Assembly: GCA_022572355.1 (NCBI GenBank)
Contig: JACZWC010000023.1
Span: forward strand, 1 to 64,000
Direction: 5' to 3'
Length of the DNA stretch: 64,000 bases
Source of the DNA: Bacteroidota bacterium
Lineage (GTDB): Bacteria > Bacteroidota > Bacteroidia > NORP154
Below the pieces are notes generated by a model. The model was not told the origin of the DNA and searched no databases. It was given only the letters and a program-made list of their open reading frames with translations. Position 1 is the first letter of the stretch, and each line of letters begins with the position of its first letter. Positions 45,024-54,200 of the stretch are shown in pieces. Both the position numbers and the translations under genes were made by a program.

Positions 45024-47117
45024 ATGGCTAAAGGGCTTTCCATATTTCTTATCTTTCTTAATTTACTGTGCGCAGTTTCTATCAAAACCAAAGCAAGCCA
45101 TGTAGCAGCTGTTAATATTACCTATCTGGGAGTCGATACGTTTCGTTATGTCATTACGGTAAGGGTGTATAGAGACTGCCGGGTGCTACAGGGAGTTCCG
45201 CTTGACATTCGGATCGATTATAACTCGGTTAGTTGCGGCCTGAGTGGCTTTGTTCTTATTCCCTTAATTACTACAGATAGCCTTGGAGATACAACAGGGA
45301 TTGCTGGTTCAGGGGTATTTGTTCAGTTGCCATGCCTTGGGATAGAAACATGTGATAATAATATCACCGGATATGCTATTGAAGAGTTCATATATCAGGA
45401 CACATTGACTTTACCTGATACTTGCACAGATTGGATTCTCAGCGCTGAGCCACCAGGATTCAGGAATGCCAGTGATGTGCTCGACAGCGCTACAACTAAA
45501 ACCATTTATGTAAGTGCGCTCCTGAATAATGTGGATGCACCGGCTAATAACTCTCCAACTTTTGAGAAACCACCCGTGGCAATTTTCTGTGTGGGGAACC
45601 AGTTTTTCTTTAATCAGGGAGCGATTGAAAGCGATGGAGATTCTTTGGTGTATTCACTGGCCCCTGCACAAGGAGCTAATGGCAGCTTGTTCAACTATAT
45701 TACTCCATTTGACTATTTGACACCTTTTAATGTGGTTGACTCTCCGTTAACCATGGACCCAGTTAACGGAATCATCTCTTTCATACCCGATACACAGCCA
45801 GCGCCAAATTTTACTTCGGTGATTTGTGTGCTAATTGAAGAATATGATGCTAATGGTGTTCTTATTGGTTCAGTTAAAAATGACATGCAGGTTTTTATCA
45901 GTGACAGCTGTGATTCGGATACCTTGAATTTTACTGGAGATACAACAACGGCTACCAGTGTACATCCGGCAATTTCGGCGTTGTGTAAAGCGAGTAAGAT
46001 CACTATTCACTTTGATTTTCCAGTTCAATGTGAAACAATCTCATTGGATGGGTCTAACTTTATCTTCACGCTTCCCATTGGCGGAACCTTACCTATAACG
46101 TCAATAGTTCCTCCAATTTGTACTGGTGGATTGATAGATAGCCTTGTCCTGATTCTTTCTGACTCAATGAGATACAACGGATCATATTTCCTCTATGACA
46201 CTATTGGAAGTAACGGTACGCCATTACTGAGCGAATGCGGCCTTCCTCTCAACGATACGTTGGAGGTCAGGCTTCGCAACTGCGTCAAAGCTACGGTCGA
46301 CCTGTTAAATGTTACTGTTGTCAACAATGAACGTATTTATATTTTGTGGACTGTCTATACCGAAAACTTTAGTGATACCGATAGTGTTTCCATTGAATAC
46401 AATGTGCTGAGAAGTCTCAATTCCCCAGGCCCTTACATCCCTATAGGGTCGTCATTTATACTAGCGGATACTTTTTACACAGATGTTAATGTCTCCGTGA
46501 CAGATACGGCCTATAATTATATGATGGATATGTTGCTCGACACATCGCTATTTCTATATCCTCAGACTGACTCTATTCAAAGTATCCTGTTAACAGGTGT
46601 AGAGAGCACTTTTGATACTACAAGAATAGATTTTAGCTGGACCAGATATTGGGGATGGCCCTCACCGACTTATCGAGTCATGCAGAGCATTAATAACGGT
46701 AGTTGGGATGAAATCGGGACAACGAATGATCCGTCTACAATATACGCGTATACCAAACCTCTTCTTGCAAGCACATATCGAATTATGATTCAGACCGTAG
46801 ATAATACAACAAAATTAGTATCTGAATCTAATTGGGTCGAATACACGAGAGAAGTGATTGCAATTCCTAATATCATCACACCTAACGACGATGGAATTAA
46901 TGATTTCTTTTTTGTGAATGAGCTCATATTTTATAAGCCAGTGCACTTAATTGTGTACAATAGGTGGGGAATGAAGGTTTTTGAAGATGATGATTATGAC
47001 AATAAATGGGATGGTGATAATCTGCAAAGTCGTCCTTTATCAGATGGAACGTATTTTTATGTGCTCGATCTTTCTGGAGCAGAGTCCAGGGCAGGATTTA
47101 TAATGATCGTAAGATAA
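45024..47117 (+). CDS. Large secreted protein with T9SS type B (gliding-motility-associated) C-terminus
   Basis: A 697-residue surface protein. A signal peptide (LSIFLIFLNLLCAVS) is followed by ASHVAAVNITYLG and ITVRVYRDC, the start of a Bacteroidota family of large cell-surface proteins with paired Cys. Beta-sandwich/Fn3-like modules fill about 110-600. The end has IPNIITPNDDGINDFF, IVYNRWGMKVFE and SDGTYFYVLDL, the hallmark strings of the type B (CHU_C/gliding motility-associated) sorting domain, which is about 90 residues. Likely exported by T9SS and attached to or shed from the surface. A paralogue in opposite orientation is at 48246-50939. Confidence 0.85.
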   Translation: MAKGLSIFLIFLNLLCAVSIKTKASHVAAVNITYLGVDTFRYVITVRVYRDCRVLQGVPLDIRIDYNSVSCGLSGFVLIPLITTDSLGDTTGIAGSGVFVQLPCLGIETCDNNITGYAIEEFIYQDTLTLPDTCTDWILSAEPPGFRNASDVLDSATTKTIYVSALLNNVDAPANNSPTFEKPPVAIFCVGNQFFFNQGAIESDGDSLVYSLAPAQGANGSLFNYITPFDYLTPFNVVDSPLTMDPVNGIISFIPDTQPAPNFTSVICVLIEEYDANGVLIGSVKNDMQVFISDSCDSDTLNFTGDTTTATSVHPAISALCKASKITIHFDFPVQCETISLDGSNFIFTLPIGGTLPITSIVPPICTGGLIDSLVLILSDSMRYNGSYFLYDTIGSNGTPLLSECGLPLNDTLEVRLRNCVKATVDLLNVTVVNNERIYILWTVYTENFSDTDSVSIEYNVLRSLNSPGPYIPIGSSFILADTFYTDVNVSVTDTAYNYMMDMLLDTSLFLYPQTDSIQSILLTGVESTFDTTRIDFSWTRYWGWPSPTYRVMQSINNGSWDEIGTTNDPSTIYAYTKPLLASTYRIMIQTVDNTTKLVSESNWVEYTREVIAIPNIITPNDDGINDFFFVNELIFYKPVHLIVYNRWGMKVFEDDDYDNKWDGDNLQSRPLSDGTYFYVLDLSGAESRAGFIMIVR

Positions 47118-47143
47118 ATACATCTAATCAGGAGTAGATTACC

Positions 47144-47151
47144 TACTTTTG
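47144..47151 (+). promoter_or_regulatory. Bacteroidota -7 element (TACTTTTG) for the queF-like gene
   Basis: TACTTTTG matches TAnnTTTG. It lies 26 bp before the ATG at 47177, leaving too short a leader for a preQ1 riboswitch. Confidence 0.5.
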
Positions 47152-47176
47152 CACTGCAAAATTAAAAACCAAAATA

Positions 47177-47614
47177 ATGAGCGGTAAAAAACCATACGAG
47201 CAAATAGACAAGACCTTATTAAAGTCTATACCCAATCCAGGAACGGGCGCATATGAAATAAAGATTAAAATTCCGGAATTCACGTTTTTGGGAGTAAGCG
47301 AGCAACCAGACTTTGCTACTATCTATTTGACTTTTTACCCTAATAAGAGAGTAATAGAGTTGAAGTCTGTAAAAGAATACGTTTACAAGCTAAGAAATAT
47401 CGTAGTGTCCTATGAAAGGTTGATAAATATTTTCTATGATCACCTGATAGAGGTTTATGAACCGGATAGGATTCGAATAGTTATGATTTGCAATCCCAGG
47501 GGTGGGATCAGCTCCAAGCTCACCATAGATTCTGACTGGAAAGCGCGTGGTGGCAAGGAGCAATACAAAGATTGGTTCGGCAATACTGAAGATACCTGGG
47601 AGGTATTGATGTAA
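47177..47614 (+). CDS. QueF-family protein (preQ1 synthase-like) lacking the catalytic Cys
   Basis: 145 residues of the T-fold QueF family. EFTFLGVSEQPDF (34-46) aligns with the usual 'CPxTGQPDF' region, followed by VIELKSVKEYVYKLRN (60-74), SYERLIN (78-84) and CNPRGGISSKL near 105-115. In QueF the nitrile-reducing enzyme uses a Cys in the first segment and an Asp seven residues later. Here the Asp (D45) and a Glu (E80) are kept, but the Cys position and one residue are missing (GVSE). It may be a non-reducing relative with another role. Automated pipelines would probably call it queF. It converges with ribE, 2 bp apart. Confidence 0.75.
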   Translation: MSGKKPYEQIDKTLLKSIPNPGTGAYEIKIKIPEFTFLGVSEQPDFATIYLTFYPNKRVIELKSVKEYVYKLRNIVVSYERLINIFYDHLIEVYEPDRIRIVMICNPRGGISSKLTIDSDWKARGGKEQYKDWFGNTEDTWEVLM

Positions 47615-47616
47615 GC

Positions 47617-48213
47617 TCAATCGGCGGAATCCGAGCCGAGGATTTTCTGAACGTATTTTCCGATTATATCAAATTCAACATTAACCAAGTCATCTACTTT
47701 CAGATGGTTAAGGTTGGTGTTATGATAAGTGTATGGTATGATAGCTACAGAAAAGGTGTTGCTATTAGATTCAGTGACCGTCAGGCTAACCCCATTAATA
47801 CAAATTGAACCCTTTCCGACCGTAATATTGCGGCTTGAAGGATCGTATTCAAAGGAAAATTCCCAGCTGCCATTTTGCTCAACGATTTTACTGCAACGAG
47901 CAGTTTGATCTATGTGTCCCTGTACAATGTGACCATCCAGGCGATCGTTTACTTTCACGCTTCTTTCCAGGTTCATGCGATCACCAACCTGCAACTGGCT
48001 TAGATTGGTTTTCCCGATGGTTTCTTTAATAGCTATTACAACGTAACTGTTGCCTTCCAATTTATCGATGGTTAAACAAATCCCATCATGTGCTACACTC
48101 TGGTCGAGTTTAAGTTCTTCCGCGAAGGGAGCTTCAACGGTGATTATCAGATTTGAACCGGATTGCTCAATAAGTGAAATGGTGCCGATCTCTTCTATTA
48201 TTCCAGTAAACAT
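47617..48213 (-). CDS. ribE: Riboflavin synthase
   Basis: Dismutates two 6,7-dimethyl-8-ribityllumazines to riboflavin. The 198 residues form two homologous barrel halves. The first starts MFTGIIEEIG and has DGICLTI. The second starts around LDGHIVQGHID and has INGVSLTV, then a C-terminal helix (VEFDIIGKYVQKIL). The N-terminal MFTG and the repeated GHxxxGH-like segments are diagnostic. No FMN riboswitch is visible upstream. Confidence 0.95.
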   Translation of the reverse strand: MFTGIIEEIGTISLIEQSGSNLIITVEAPFAEELKLDQSVAHDGICLTIDKLEGNSYVVIAIKETIGKTNLSQLQVGDRMNLERSVKVNDRLDGHIVQGHIDQTARCSKIVEQNGSWEFSFEYDPSSRNITVGKGSICINGVSLTVTESNSNTFSVAIIPYTYHNTNLNHLKVDDLVNVEFDIIGKYVQKILGSDSAD

Positions 48214-48245
48214 GATGGAGATATTATTAGGTAGGTACTCGTAGT

Positions 48246-50939
48246 TTAATTGGCATTATTCTTACCATCTCGTATGATATGAACAAACCCCTTGAGCGTC
48301 ATGGTCTCAGGCCCTTGTAGTTTGACGACCTCTACGTAGCAAATGTAAAAATACACGCCTTCTGAACATGGCTCATTGTTCTTGTAATAGTTTCCATCCC
48401 AATTGATATCCGGATCAGTTGACTCAAATACTTTCATTCCCCACCTATTATAGATTATCAGATCTATCTTCTCTACAAAACGATAGGGAAAAGGAATGAA
48501 TCTGTCGTTCACTCCGCTCCCATCAGGTGAAAAGACATTGGGAAGAGAGTATATAGGGCAATTCTCAACACAGACAGAATCGCTTATGATACTTTCATTT
48601 TGAAACGAGTCAAGGGCAGTGATGGTATAGCATCCTGCCACAGAGGATAAATCGCTTAACAAGATTAAAGTGTCCAGAGCTGAGCTTACTATCTCAAGCA
48701 ATTCCATTGTCCCTCCCCAAACAGGCGTATAATATATGTTGTATTGAACTACATCGTCTGCACAACTGTTGTTGGGGTTATTCCATATCAATCTGTTTTC
48801 AAGATTCTCGCAATCCGGAATTATTGATAGAGTTGGAGCGCAAGGAGGTGTCAAATCCACTGGCTCGTCACATTTTATCTGAGAATAATTAACAATAGGC
48901 GACACAATTCCGCTGATAGAATAATTGCCAATGCTCTTAATAACATAACAATACTCAACACCATTGGTAAGAGAAGTATCTGAGTATGTCGATGCAGTAA
49001 CAGTGTCCAGGATGATATCCATTAGTCCAGTGCCATTATCGCGCTTGTAAATCACGTATTCGGTGTTGGTCCACGGAACATCTTCCTCCCATGTGAGTTT
49101 GATCATATTGTCGGATGGCGTGGTAGATAAATAAATGGACGATGCAATGTGGGTAGAACCAATGGTGTCTGTTCCAGTGATCACTGTTCCACTCACTAAT
49201 TCTACTTTGTATGCATAGGGCCCGTCCTTGGTATTCAAGCCCACATCTATAAAACTTGTATCTGCGAGATAAAGCAAACTATTGCTAACAGTAGAGCCTA
49301 TATACGTATCAGCGTTCGTAAATCCATTAGACCTGTATATGTTGTACTGATAAGGCCCGACATACTGTATTGTATCTAACTCAGACGGCTTTGACCATCG
49401 TATGGTATCGATGCCAGCTGAGGTACTGGTAACTCCTACGGATACATGTGTAATTACCGGAACGTCTCTGTTTAACTGAGCGCATTGCTCATCCGATGCA
49501 CAGCTTTGTGCTCCGTCCGGGAAGCATGCTACAACCCGATAACAGTAATCCTCTCCATGAATAAGGCCAGCCCCTTTGTTATCGTCTAAGAATGATGTGC
49601 TGTTCCATCCGGATACTGTGTCGAGAAACGTATATCCTGCACCGGCGGGAACTCCTGTTTCACATGGGCAATCGATTGTTCCGGGAAAAGAGCCATTGCG
49701 TCTGTATATCTTATAACCAATAGCATTGTTACATACGGAAGCAGTCCATGAAAGTGAGATGTTATTTCCTGTGGCAGCAACGACCAGTCCTTCAGGAGCG
49801 GGCGCAATGACCGTAATGGAGTAGTTTTCTAAATCTACCAATATCACTTCCGGACTGTTGTCTTCTGCTCTGAAATTAACCGAATAAGGTTGATTTTGAA
49901 CATGAATGCATTCGGTTTGCCATGAAAATATGCCACTCACCGTATCTGAAGGTGGGGGGTTGACTGAAAACGTTGCGGGGTTTGAAATCAGGAATGGGCC
50001 ACCGGTGGCAGAAAGTGTAACCGCGTCACCGTCCTGGTCAGTGGCGGTCACTGTTTTTATTAAAAGGGATCCGGCCAGGATACAGGTGTCTGCGAGGCTG
50101 CTGATAACTGGTGGGTTGTTATTGCAATCATATACAGTTATTTGCATGTCGCGCAATACTTTTCCTACAATTAATCCACTTCGGTGCTCCCAGATTTCAA
50201 AAGCGATGTTGTATTCGTCATAACCCAGGCTCGTGTTGATCACATTTGGGGGGAAATTCCATGTAAGGTCGCCTGTTAATTCATCAATTGTAAGGTCAGC
50301 CGGGTGCCAAAATCCCTGGGCTACAGTTCCAGGCCCTTCCAGACATTGAACCATGTGATAGGAGAGGCTATCGCCATTGGAGTCAAACGCTCCGGGATTG
50401 TGGATAAACAGCTTTCCTGAGCAGGCGTTGTCAATGGGAGGATTCAGCAAAGTAGGGGAGCTGTTCGTATCAAGGCCCGCACTGGCATCTCCAATCATCA
50501 GAATTGTTTGCAGAAAAAATGGCGTATTGAATGAATCGAGCATATTCTCCACGCCTTCATTTCTGTTGGGATCGAGCATGGAAATTATGTAGACACCCGG
50601 TCCTGGAAAAGTGTGAAAACCGATATAAATATTCATGCGAATATCTGCACTTTGAGGATCGAGCCATACACCAGCGGTAACTGGGAATCCACAAACGGTA
50701 TAGTCAACACCATTTTGCCTGAACAGCGTGTCAATTGTATTGTCGCTGTATTTTACTTCCAGCTCACACCTATCAGCTATGCTAGAGTTCTTGGTATAGG
50801 TAACGATCGTGATTTTATAGGTAAAACCGCTCTGCCATTCATAGGTAATTTCTCCAGCCCTGTTATGGGAGGCGATACCCTCATCGCTTATTAAAATAAA
50901 AAAGATAAAGGCAGCACAGAAATGGACAAATCCCTTCAT
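48246..50939 (-). CDS. Large secreted Fn3-repeat protein with T9SS type B C-terminus
   Basis: An 897-residue surface protein. After the signal peptide (FVHFCAAFIFFILIS) comes ASHNRAGEITYEW, the same family start as the protein at 45024. Cys-containing beta-sandwich modules (to about 370) follow, then several fibronectin III-like repeats (for example LVVAATGNNISLSWTASVC, MIKLTWEEDVPW). The type B sorting domain at the end has LPNVFSPDGSGVNDRF, IIYNRWGMKVFE and CSEGVYFYICYV. Role in adhesion or gliding is inferred from the sorting domain only. Confidence 0.85.
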   Translation of the reverse strand: MKGFVHFCAAFIFFILISDEGIASHNRAGEITYEWQSGFTYKITIVTYTKNSSIADRCELEVKYSDNTIDTLFRQNGVDYTVCGFPVTAGVWLDPQSADIRMNIYIGFHTFPGPGVYIISMLDPNRNEGVENMLDSFNTPFFLQTILMIGDASAGLDTNSSPTLLNPPIDNACSGKLFIHNPGAFDSNGDSLSYHMVQCLEGPGTVAQGFWHPADLTIDELTGDLTWNFPPNVINTSLGYDEYNIAFEIWEHRSGLIVGKVLRDMQITVYDCNNNPPVISSLADTCILAGSLLIKTVTATDQDGDAVTLSATGGPFLISNPATFSVNPPPSDTVSGIFSWQTECIHVQNQPYSVNFRAEDNSPEVILVDLENYSITVIAPAPEGLVVAATGNNISLSWTASVCNNAIGYKIYRRNGSFPGTIDCPCETGVPAGAGYTFLDTVSGWNSTSFLDDNKGAGLIHGEDYCYRVVACFPDGAQSCASDEQCAQLNRDVPVITHVSVGVTSTSAGIDTIRWSKPSELDTIQYVGPYQYNIYRSNGFTNADTYIGSTVSNSLLYLADTSFIDVGLNTKDGPYAYKVELVSGTVITGTDTIGSTHIASSIYLSTTPSDNMIKLTWEEDVPWTNTEYVIYKRDNGTGLMDIILDTVTASTYSDTSLTNGVEYCYVIKSIGNYSISGIVSPIVNYSQIKCDEPVDLTPPCAPTLSIIPDCENLENRLIWNNPNNSCADDVVQYNIYYTPVWGGTMELLEIVSSALDTLILLSDLSSVAGCYTITALDSFQNESIISDSVCVENCPIYSLPNVFSPDGSGVNDRFIPFPYRFVEKIDLIIYNRWGMKVFESTDPDINWDGNYYKNNEPCSEGVYFYICYVEVVKLQGPETMTLKGFVHIIRDGKNNAN

Positions 50940-51052
50940 ATAGTTGCGGATGCTGGTAAAAGAACTCTAATTTACGATATTTATTCTCTCGATTGTCAGG
51001 TTCTAATGGTACAATAATTATACCAGCCTGATATTTATCTATTTTTACGCAT

Positions 51053-51502
51053 ATGAGTGTACAAAAGTTTGACGATGAGTACTTTATGAAACAAGCCCTG
51101 CGGGAAGCTCAAAAGGCCTTGACGGATAAGGAGATTCCAATCGGAGCCGTAATCGTGTCAGAGAATAGAATCATAGCACGAGCGCACAACCTTACCCAGA
51201 GGTTACATGATTGCACTGCACACGCAGAAATGCAGGCATTCACTGCGGCATCTGATTACTTAGGAGGCAAGTACCTTGAAGAATGTACTTTGTATGTAAC
51301 GCTGGAACCCTGTCTCATGTGTGCAGGGGCTGCATTTTGGACGCATATCGGAAAGATCGTTATTGGAGCTTCAGATGAGACCCGAGGTTACAAAAGGCTT
51401 AAATCCAAGGTGCTGCATCCAAAAACAAAGGTAAAATCCGGCGTATTAAAAGAGGATTGTGAGGAGTTATTAAATAGTTTCTTTGCTTCGATAAGAAAAT
51501 GA
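51053..51502 (+). CDS. tadA: tRNA-specific adenosine deaminase / nucleoside deaminase
   Basis: A 149-residue zinc deaminase. ALREAQKALTDKEIPIGAVI is followed by THAEMQAF-type HAE (Cys/His ligand and proton-shuttle Glu: CTAHAEMQAF) and PCLMCAGA (PCxxC zinc ligands). This combination fits TadA, which makes inosine at position 34 of tRNA-Arg(ACG); guanine deaminase-like members are the alternative. No neighbour helps to decide. Confidence 0.87.
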   Translation: MSVQKFDDEYFMKQALREAQKALTDKEIPIGAVIVSENRIIARAHNLTQRLHDCTAHAEMQAFTAASDYLGGKYLEECTLYVTLEPCLMCAGAAFWTHIGKIVIGASDETRGYKRLKSKVLHPKTKVKSGVLKEDCEELLNSFFASIRK

Positions 51503-51535
51503 TCCCACCAGATAGACTATCTGATTACTAATTTG

Positions 51536-51543
51536 TACCTTTG
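51536..51543 (+). promoter_or_regulatory. Bacteroidota -7 element (TACCTTTG)
   Basis: TACCTTTG matches TAnnTTTG, 29 bp before the bacilliredoxin ATG. Confidence 0.5.
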
Positions 51544-51571
51544 CACTTCCTAACTTTTAAAGAATAACAGT

Positions 51572-51985
51572 ATGTATCCAGAAAAATTAGTGGTCCCAAT
51601 GCGCGAGGAACTCACGTCAGTGGGTTTTACAGAAATGAAGTCGGCAGCGGATGTAGATCAGGCATTGAAGAATACGAGCGGCACAACGTTGGTAGTTGTA
51701 AATTCCGTGTGCGGTTGCGCAGCTGGAATGGCAAGGCCTGGAATTAAATTGGCACTGCAAAATGCAAAAGTTCCTCAGAACATCACAACGGTTTTTGCGG
51801 GTGTAGATACCGAAGCGACCGAAAGAGCACGCAATTATATGCTCCCTTATCCTCCTTCATCACCAGCAATGGCATTGTTTAAGGATGGGAAATTGGTGCA
51901 TATGGTAGAAAGGCACAATATTGAAGGCTCAAATGCTCAGAACATCGCCAATGACCTTGTAAAGGCGTTCAACGAACACTGCTGA
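51572..51985 (+). CDS. BrxA/BrxB-family bacilliredoxin
   Basis: A 137-residue thioredoxin-fold protein starting MYPEKLVVPMREEL. The CGC motif in VVNSVCGCAAGMARPG lies near residue 49, and YPPSSPAMALFKDG holds the cis-Pro. These are diagnostic of the YphP/YqiW family that removes bacillithiol from proteins. Presence suggests bacillithiol or a related thiol in this organism, which the window cannot confirm. It abuts the convergent gatC stop. Confidence 0.92.
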   Translation: MYPEKLVVPMREELTSVGFTEMKSAADVDQALKNTSGTTLVVVNSVCGCAAGMARPGIKLALQNAKVPQNITTVFAGVDTEATERARNYMLPYPPSSPAMALFKDGKLVHMVERHNIEGSNAQNIANDLVKAFNEHC

Positions 51986-52288
51986 TTAATCGGCGTCTTC
52001 TCTCTTCAATACTTTCGGAACAATGAAATAATCTGAGTCCTTTTGCGGAGCGTTTTTTAGCGCCTCTGCCTGTGATATTTCAGTTTTTACTTCATCAGCT
52101 CGAAGCACGTTGTGTTCTTCAGTCATATGGGTCAGGGGCTCTATATTATCCGTATCGAGTTCATTTAACTTGTCTACGAATTCTAACATCCGGTCCAGAT
52201 CTTTCATAATCTCCTCTTTGGACTGATCGTCAAATTCCAGTTTAGCCAGCTTTGCTATATGTTCAACCGTTGCTTTGTCGATGCTCAT
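51986..52288 (-). CDS. gatC: Asp/Glu-tRNA amidotransferase subunit C
   Basis: 100 residues from ATG 52288, which gives the conserved start DKATVEHIAKLAKLEFD. LDRMLEFVDKLNELDTDNIEPLTH (in two runs) and LRADEV follow, all typical of GatC, which stabilises GatA in the GatCAB complex. Subunits A and B are not in the window. The first 26 bp overlap the end of the plsC-like gene, so coupling is likely. Confidence 0.92.
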   Translation of the reverse strand: MSIDKATVEHIAKLAKLEFDDQSKEEIMKDLDRMLEFVDKLNELDTDNIEPLTHMTEEHNVLRADEVKTEISQAEALKNAPQKDSDYFIVPKVLKREDAD

Positions 52289-53027
52289 CTCCTGATAAGG
52301 TATTGTTGATAGTGTCAAAAACTTGTTGCCGCAAAGATACCACATTATCTTCGGTCATTCCAGTTGTGCTTATGGGTTTGTGGACAACAACTCTTGCAAT
52401 TCCAGGGCCACCCCAGTTCACGGACCAAATCCTATCCGGCATTATTTTATAGTTGTTTTTAAAAGTAATGGGAACAATGGGTACCTGCTTTTCAATTGCC
52501 AGCTTGAAGGGCCCATTTTTAAAACTGCTTAGCTTTGGTACATCATCTGGGATTGTTCCTTCAGGAAACATGACAACAGAATGTCCTTTATCGATATCCA
52601 AACCAGCTCTTTCAAAGGCTCTGTGTGAAGCCAATTTGCTGCTGCGATCGACCGTGATGTCCATATCCTTAAAGAATAAACCAAAGAGTGGAACTGAGCG
52701 CAATTCGGCTTTAGCCATGAAAACGAAATACTCTGAAAACATGGAATAAATCAGTTCGATATCGAGAAAAGAGGTGTGGTTGGAACAGTAAATGTAGGGT
52801 TGCTTAGGATCGAGTCTCGTTTCTTTCTGTACAGATATGAAAACTCCGGCTAAATATCTGGATGCAATAGCTACAAATCTCTTTAATGCAAAAGCGATGA
52901 AGAATGTTCTTTCATTCAATAGAACCACAAAAAATACTGGAAACAGGATTAAAAAAAGACTGGTAAAAACAGCAAAATAATAAACACGCCATATTAAAAT
53001 CAATGGAAACAATAGCCGCCTTCTCAT
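52263..53027 (-). CDS. 1-acyl-sn-glycerol-3-phosphate acyltransferase family protein
   Basis: 254 residues. An N-terminal membrane segment (VYYFAVFTSLFLILFPVFFVV) precedes the acyltransferase motifs: CSNHTSFLDIELI (NHxSxxD), DITVDRSSK, VVMFPEGTIP (FPEGT) and VPIVPITFKN. It is a PlsC-type enzyme that makes phosphatidic acid or acylates a related acceptor. It is upstream of and overlaps gatC. Confidence 0.9.
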   Translation of the reverse strand: MRRRLLFPLILIWRVYYFAVFTSLFLILFPVFFVVLLNERTFFIAFALKRFVAIASRYLAGVFISVQKETRLDPKQPYIYCSNHTSFLDIELIYSMFSEYFVFMAKAELRSVPLFGLFFKDMDITVDRSSKLASHRAFERAGLDIDKGHSVVMFPEGTIPDDVPKLSSFKNGPFKLAIEKQVPIVPITFKNNYKIMPDRIWSVNWGGPGIARVVVHKPISTTGMTEDNVVSLRQQVFDTINNTLSGDEHRQSNG

Positions 53028-53156
53028 GGTATGAAAGTAAAATATTTATTCCGTATGCCCGCTTTCTAACGGGCTGGGATTAATAGTAATTTACTTGCTC
53101 AAAGAAAAAATCCGCTAATACCTGTTCAGTTACTGTGGCGGTGAAATTCATTTTTC

Positions 53157-53164
53157 TAACTTTG
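53157..53164 (+). promoter_or_regulatory. Bacteroidota -7 element (TAACTTTG) for trpS
   Basis: TAACTTTG matches TAnnTTTG, 32 bp before the trpS ATG. Confidence 0.5.
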
Positions 53165-53195
53165 TTCGGTAAAGTTAAAAAACAGACTGAAAGTG

Positions 53196-54191
53196 ATGGA
53201 AACGGTAGTAAGTGGAATAAGATCAACAGGGAAATTGCATTTGGGCAATTATTTTGGAGCTGTAAAGAACTTTGTCAAAATGCAACATGACAACAATTGC
53301 TACTTTTTTATTGCTGACTATCACTCATTGACAACGCATCCAAAACCAGAAGACCTTCAAAGAAACGTAAGGCAGGTATTGGTAGAGTATTTAGCTGCAG
53401 GAATAGATCCGGAGGTTTCCACGCTTTATATTCAGAGTGATTTGCCTGAGGTTGCCGAACTTTACCTGCTGCTGAATATGAATGCATACGTAGGGGAATT
53501 GGAGAGAAGCACTTCTTTCAAAGATAAAATTCGTGAGCAAAAGGATAATGTCAATGCAGGATTACTCACGTATCCGGTTTTGATGGCGGCAGACATAATA
53601 ATTCATAAAGCTCACAAAGTCCCTGTTGGAAAAGATCAGGAGCAACACCTTGAAATGACGCGAACATTTTCAAACAGGTTCAATCGCATGTACGAGGTGG
53701 AGTTTTTCCCGGAACCGGTAGCGTATAATTTTGGAGAGTCTTTAATTAAAATTCCGGGCCTGGATGGTTCCATGAAAATGGGCAAGTCAGAAAGCGGAAA
53801 TAATGCAATTTATTTGTCTGATTCTCCTGAGATAATCTCTAAGAAGGTGATGAGGGCAGTTACCGATGCCGGCCCAACAGAAATGAATCAGAAAATGCCA
53901 CAAGAGATTGAAAATCTATTTGTAATTATGAAATCGGTATCCTCAAATGATATGGTCGAGCATTTTCAGAATCTATACAACAGGTGCGAGATTCGCTATG
54001 GTGATTTCAAAAAACAGTTGGCTGAAGACGTGATTAAATTCACTGAACCTCTCAGGGAAAAGATACTTGAACTTTCAGCAGACGATACGTACTTGAAAAA
54101 AGTTGTTAAAATGGGAGCTGAAAAGGCAAGAGAGAGCGGCAGGAAAACGGTGAGTGAAGTGAGGGAGATAATCGGTTTTAACCCTAGATGA
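53196..54191 (+). CDS. trpS: Tryptophan-tRNA ligase
   Basis: Class I aminoacyl-tRNA synthetase of 331 residues. The HIGH-like motif is TGKLHLGNYFGAVKN near residues 10-24. FIADYHSLT, PVLMAADIIIHKAHKVPVGKDQ and the KMSKS-like MKMGKSESGNN near 190 follow. GTG at 53193 immediately precedes the ATG used here. Length is standard. It converges with frr (9 bp between the stops). Confidence 0.96.
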   Translation: METVVSGIRSTGKLHLGNYFGAVKNFVKMQHDNNCYFFIADYHSLTTHPKPEDLQRNVRQVLVEYLAAGIDPEVSTLYIQSDLPEVAELYLLLNMNAYVGELERSTSFKDKIREQKDNVNAGLLTYPVLMAADIIIHKAHKVPVGKDQEQHLEMTRTFSNRFNRMYEVEFFPEPVAYNFGESLIKIPGLDGSMKMGKSESGNNAIYLSDSPEIISKKVMRAVTDAGPTEMNQKMPQEIENLFVIMKSVSSNDMVEHFQNLYNRCEIRYGDFKKQLAEDVIKFTEPLREKILELSADDTYLKKVVKMGAEKARESGRKTVSEVREIIGFNPR

Positions 54192-54200
54192 TCTAAACTG

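Noticed and set aside
47117-47176. preQ1 riboswitch upstream of the QueF-like gene
   Set aside because: The -7 element at 47144-47151 leaves a leader of about 20 nt, too short for an aptamer, and no pseudoknot-like pairing is visible.
48214-48245. FMN riboswitch upstream of ribE
   Set aside because: Only 32 bp separate ribE from the upstream gene, and no RFN-element consensus is present.
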